A stretch of DNA of 64,000 nucleotides from Orientallactaga sibirica (taxonomy: Eukaryota > Chordata > Mammalia > Rodentia > Dipodidae), in the NCBI GenBank assembly GCA_036365145.1, contig JAEOAD010000025.1, positions 29,149,001 to 29,213,000 on the forward strand, given 5' to 3'. The notes beneath the pieces were generated by a model. The model saw nothing but the letters and a program-made list of their open reading frames with translations, was not told where the DNA came from and did not search any database. How positions within the stretch are numbered: the first letter of the stretch is position 1; each line of letters starts with the position of its first letter. This document shows, one piece after another, positions 63,896-64,000 of the stretch. The position numbers and the translations under genes are program-made.

Positions 63896-64000
63896 TTTTA
63901 TTTGCTTTTATAATACCATATATGGTTCTGTTTTTCAGTAGATCTGATCTTAGGAACCTAACATTAAAATGAACTTAGCTGTTAAGGTGCTTGCCTGTGA

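Larger units (their letters stand above)
1..64000 (-). other. ARHGEF11: ARHGEF11 gene body, internal part
   Basis: The window lies wholly inside one transcription unit read right to left. Six exons spell the N-terminal part of PDZ-RhoGEF in order, with phases that fit at every junction. ARHGEF11 is a cytoplasmic and membrane-associated guanine nucleotide exchange factor for RhoA. It links G-alpha-12/13 (through its RGSL domain) and plexin-B (through its PDZ domain) to Rho. The RGSL, DH and PH exons are not in the window, nor are the start-codon exon and the promoter. Introns seen are 1039, 2932, 789, 2466 and 547 bp; the flanking ones exceed 51.2 kb upstream and 4.4 kb downstream. The paralogue ARHGEF12 (LARG) is excluded because the PDZ reads GFGFTVSGDRIVLVQSVRPG and VNGTMVTNSS, not the LARG versions. 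Confidence 0.95.
61537..64000. repeat. 2.57-kb tandem duplication, copy 2 (runs off the window)
   Basis: Repeats copy 1 with mostly single-base indels (for example gtcaggaatatag for gtcaggatatatag, gcgggaacg for cggaacg). The last bases again read into the truncated tSINE (63977-64000), so the unit end or a third copy lies just outside. Confidence 0.95.

Noticed and set aside
12782..64000. Search for the start-codon exon of ARHGEF11
   Set aside because: No reverse-strand match to the remembered first 11 residues followed by a donor in phase was found by eye; it most likely lies beyond the window.
1..64000. A new biological system such as a defence or biosynthetic cluster
   Set aside because: The window is intronic DNA of one known vertebrate gene; nothing beyond mobile-element structure supports a new system.

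Overview
The window is mammalian nuclear DNA from a rodent. Three things point to the rodent order: very dense 7SL-derived B1 SINEs, a second SINE family derived from a tRNA, and B4-like and ORR1/MaLR-like elements. The B1 diagnostic sequence (gaggtaggaggatcgc, ccaccctgagactacatag) and the tRNA SINE head (gggctggagagatggcttag) fit a dipodid rodent such as a jerboa (Jaculus type). The family is an inference from memory and the species is not determined.

Gene content: the window lies inside one gene on the minus strand, ARHGEF11 (PDZ-RhoGEF). Six consecutive coding exons are found at 12690-12781, 11552-11650, 8570-8619, 7723-7780, 5066-5256 and 4447-4518, in transcription order. All have ag/gt borders and compatible phases, and together they give 187 complete codons: a Ser-rich N-terminal linker, the whole PDZ domain, a polyproline linker and the start of the region before the RGSL domain. 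The start-codon exon lies beyond 64000, so the intron upstream of 12781 is longer than 51 kb. The next downstream exon lies before position 1. No second protein-coding gene was found; nearly all open frames are chance frames in SINEs or simple repeats.

Layout: 1-4446 is intron with a 48-bp minisatellite, SINEs and an old L1 piece. 4447-12781 is the exon cluster, with a large CA array between exons 6 and 5. 12782-64000 is one long intron packed with repeats. Landmarks there are a seven-SINE chain at 24826-26357, ORR1-like LTRs at 19015, 27549 and 28139, a minus-strand MaLR element with both LTRs at 43058-44764, ancient L1 pieces at 48671-49870 and 55060-56330, a U6 snRNA pseudogene at 57883-57988, and a 2.57-kb tandem duplication from about 58962 to beyond the window end.

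Terms used below: B1 means the 7SL-derived SINE (about 150 bp, A-rich tail). tSINE means the tRNA-derived SINE (about 180-250 bp: tRNA-like head, middle part, CT-rich stretch, A-rich tail). In minus-oriented copies the tail is at the lower coordinate. TSD means target-site duplication. Repeat borders are good to a few bases. Family names come from remembered consensus sequences, not from a database search. I found no novel biological system; the points of interest are repeat dynamics and one lineage-variable proline tract.
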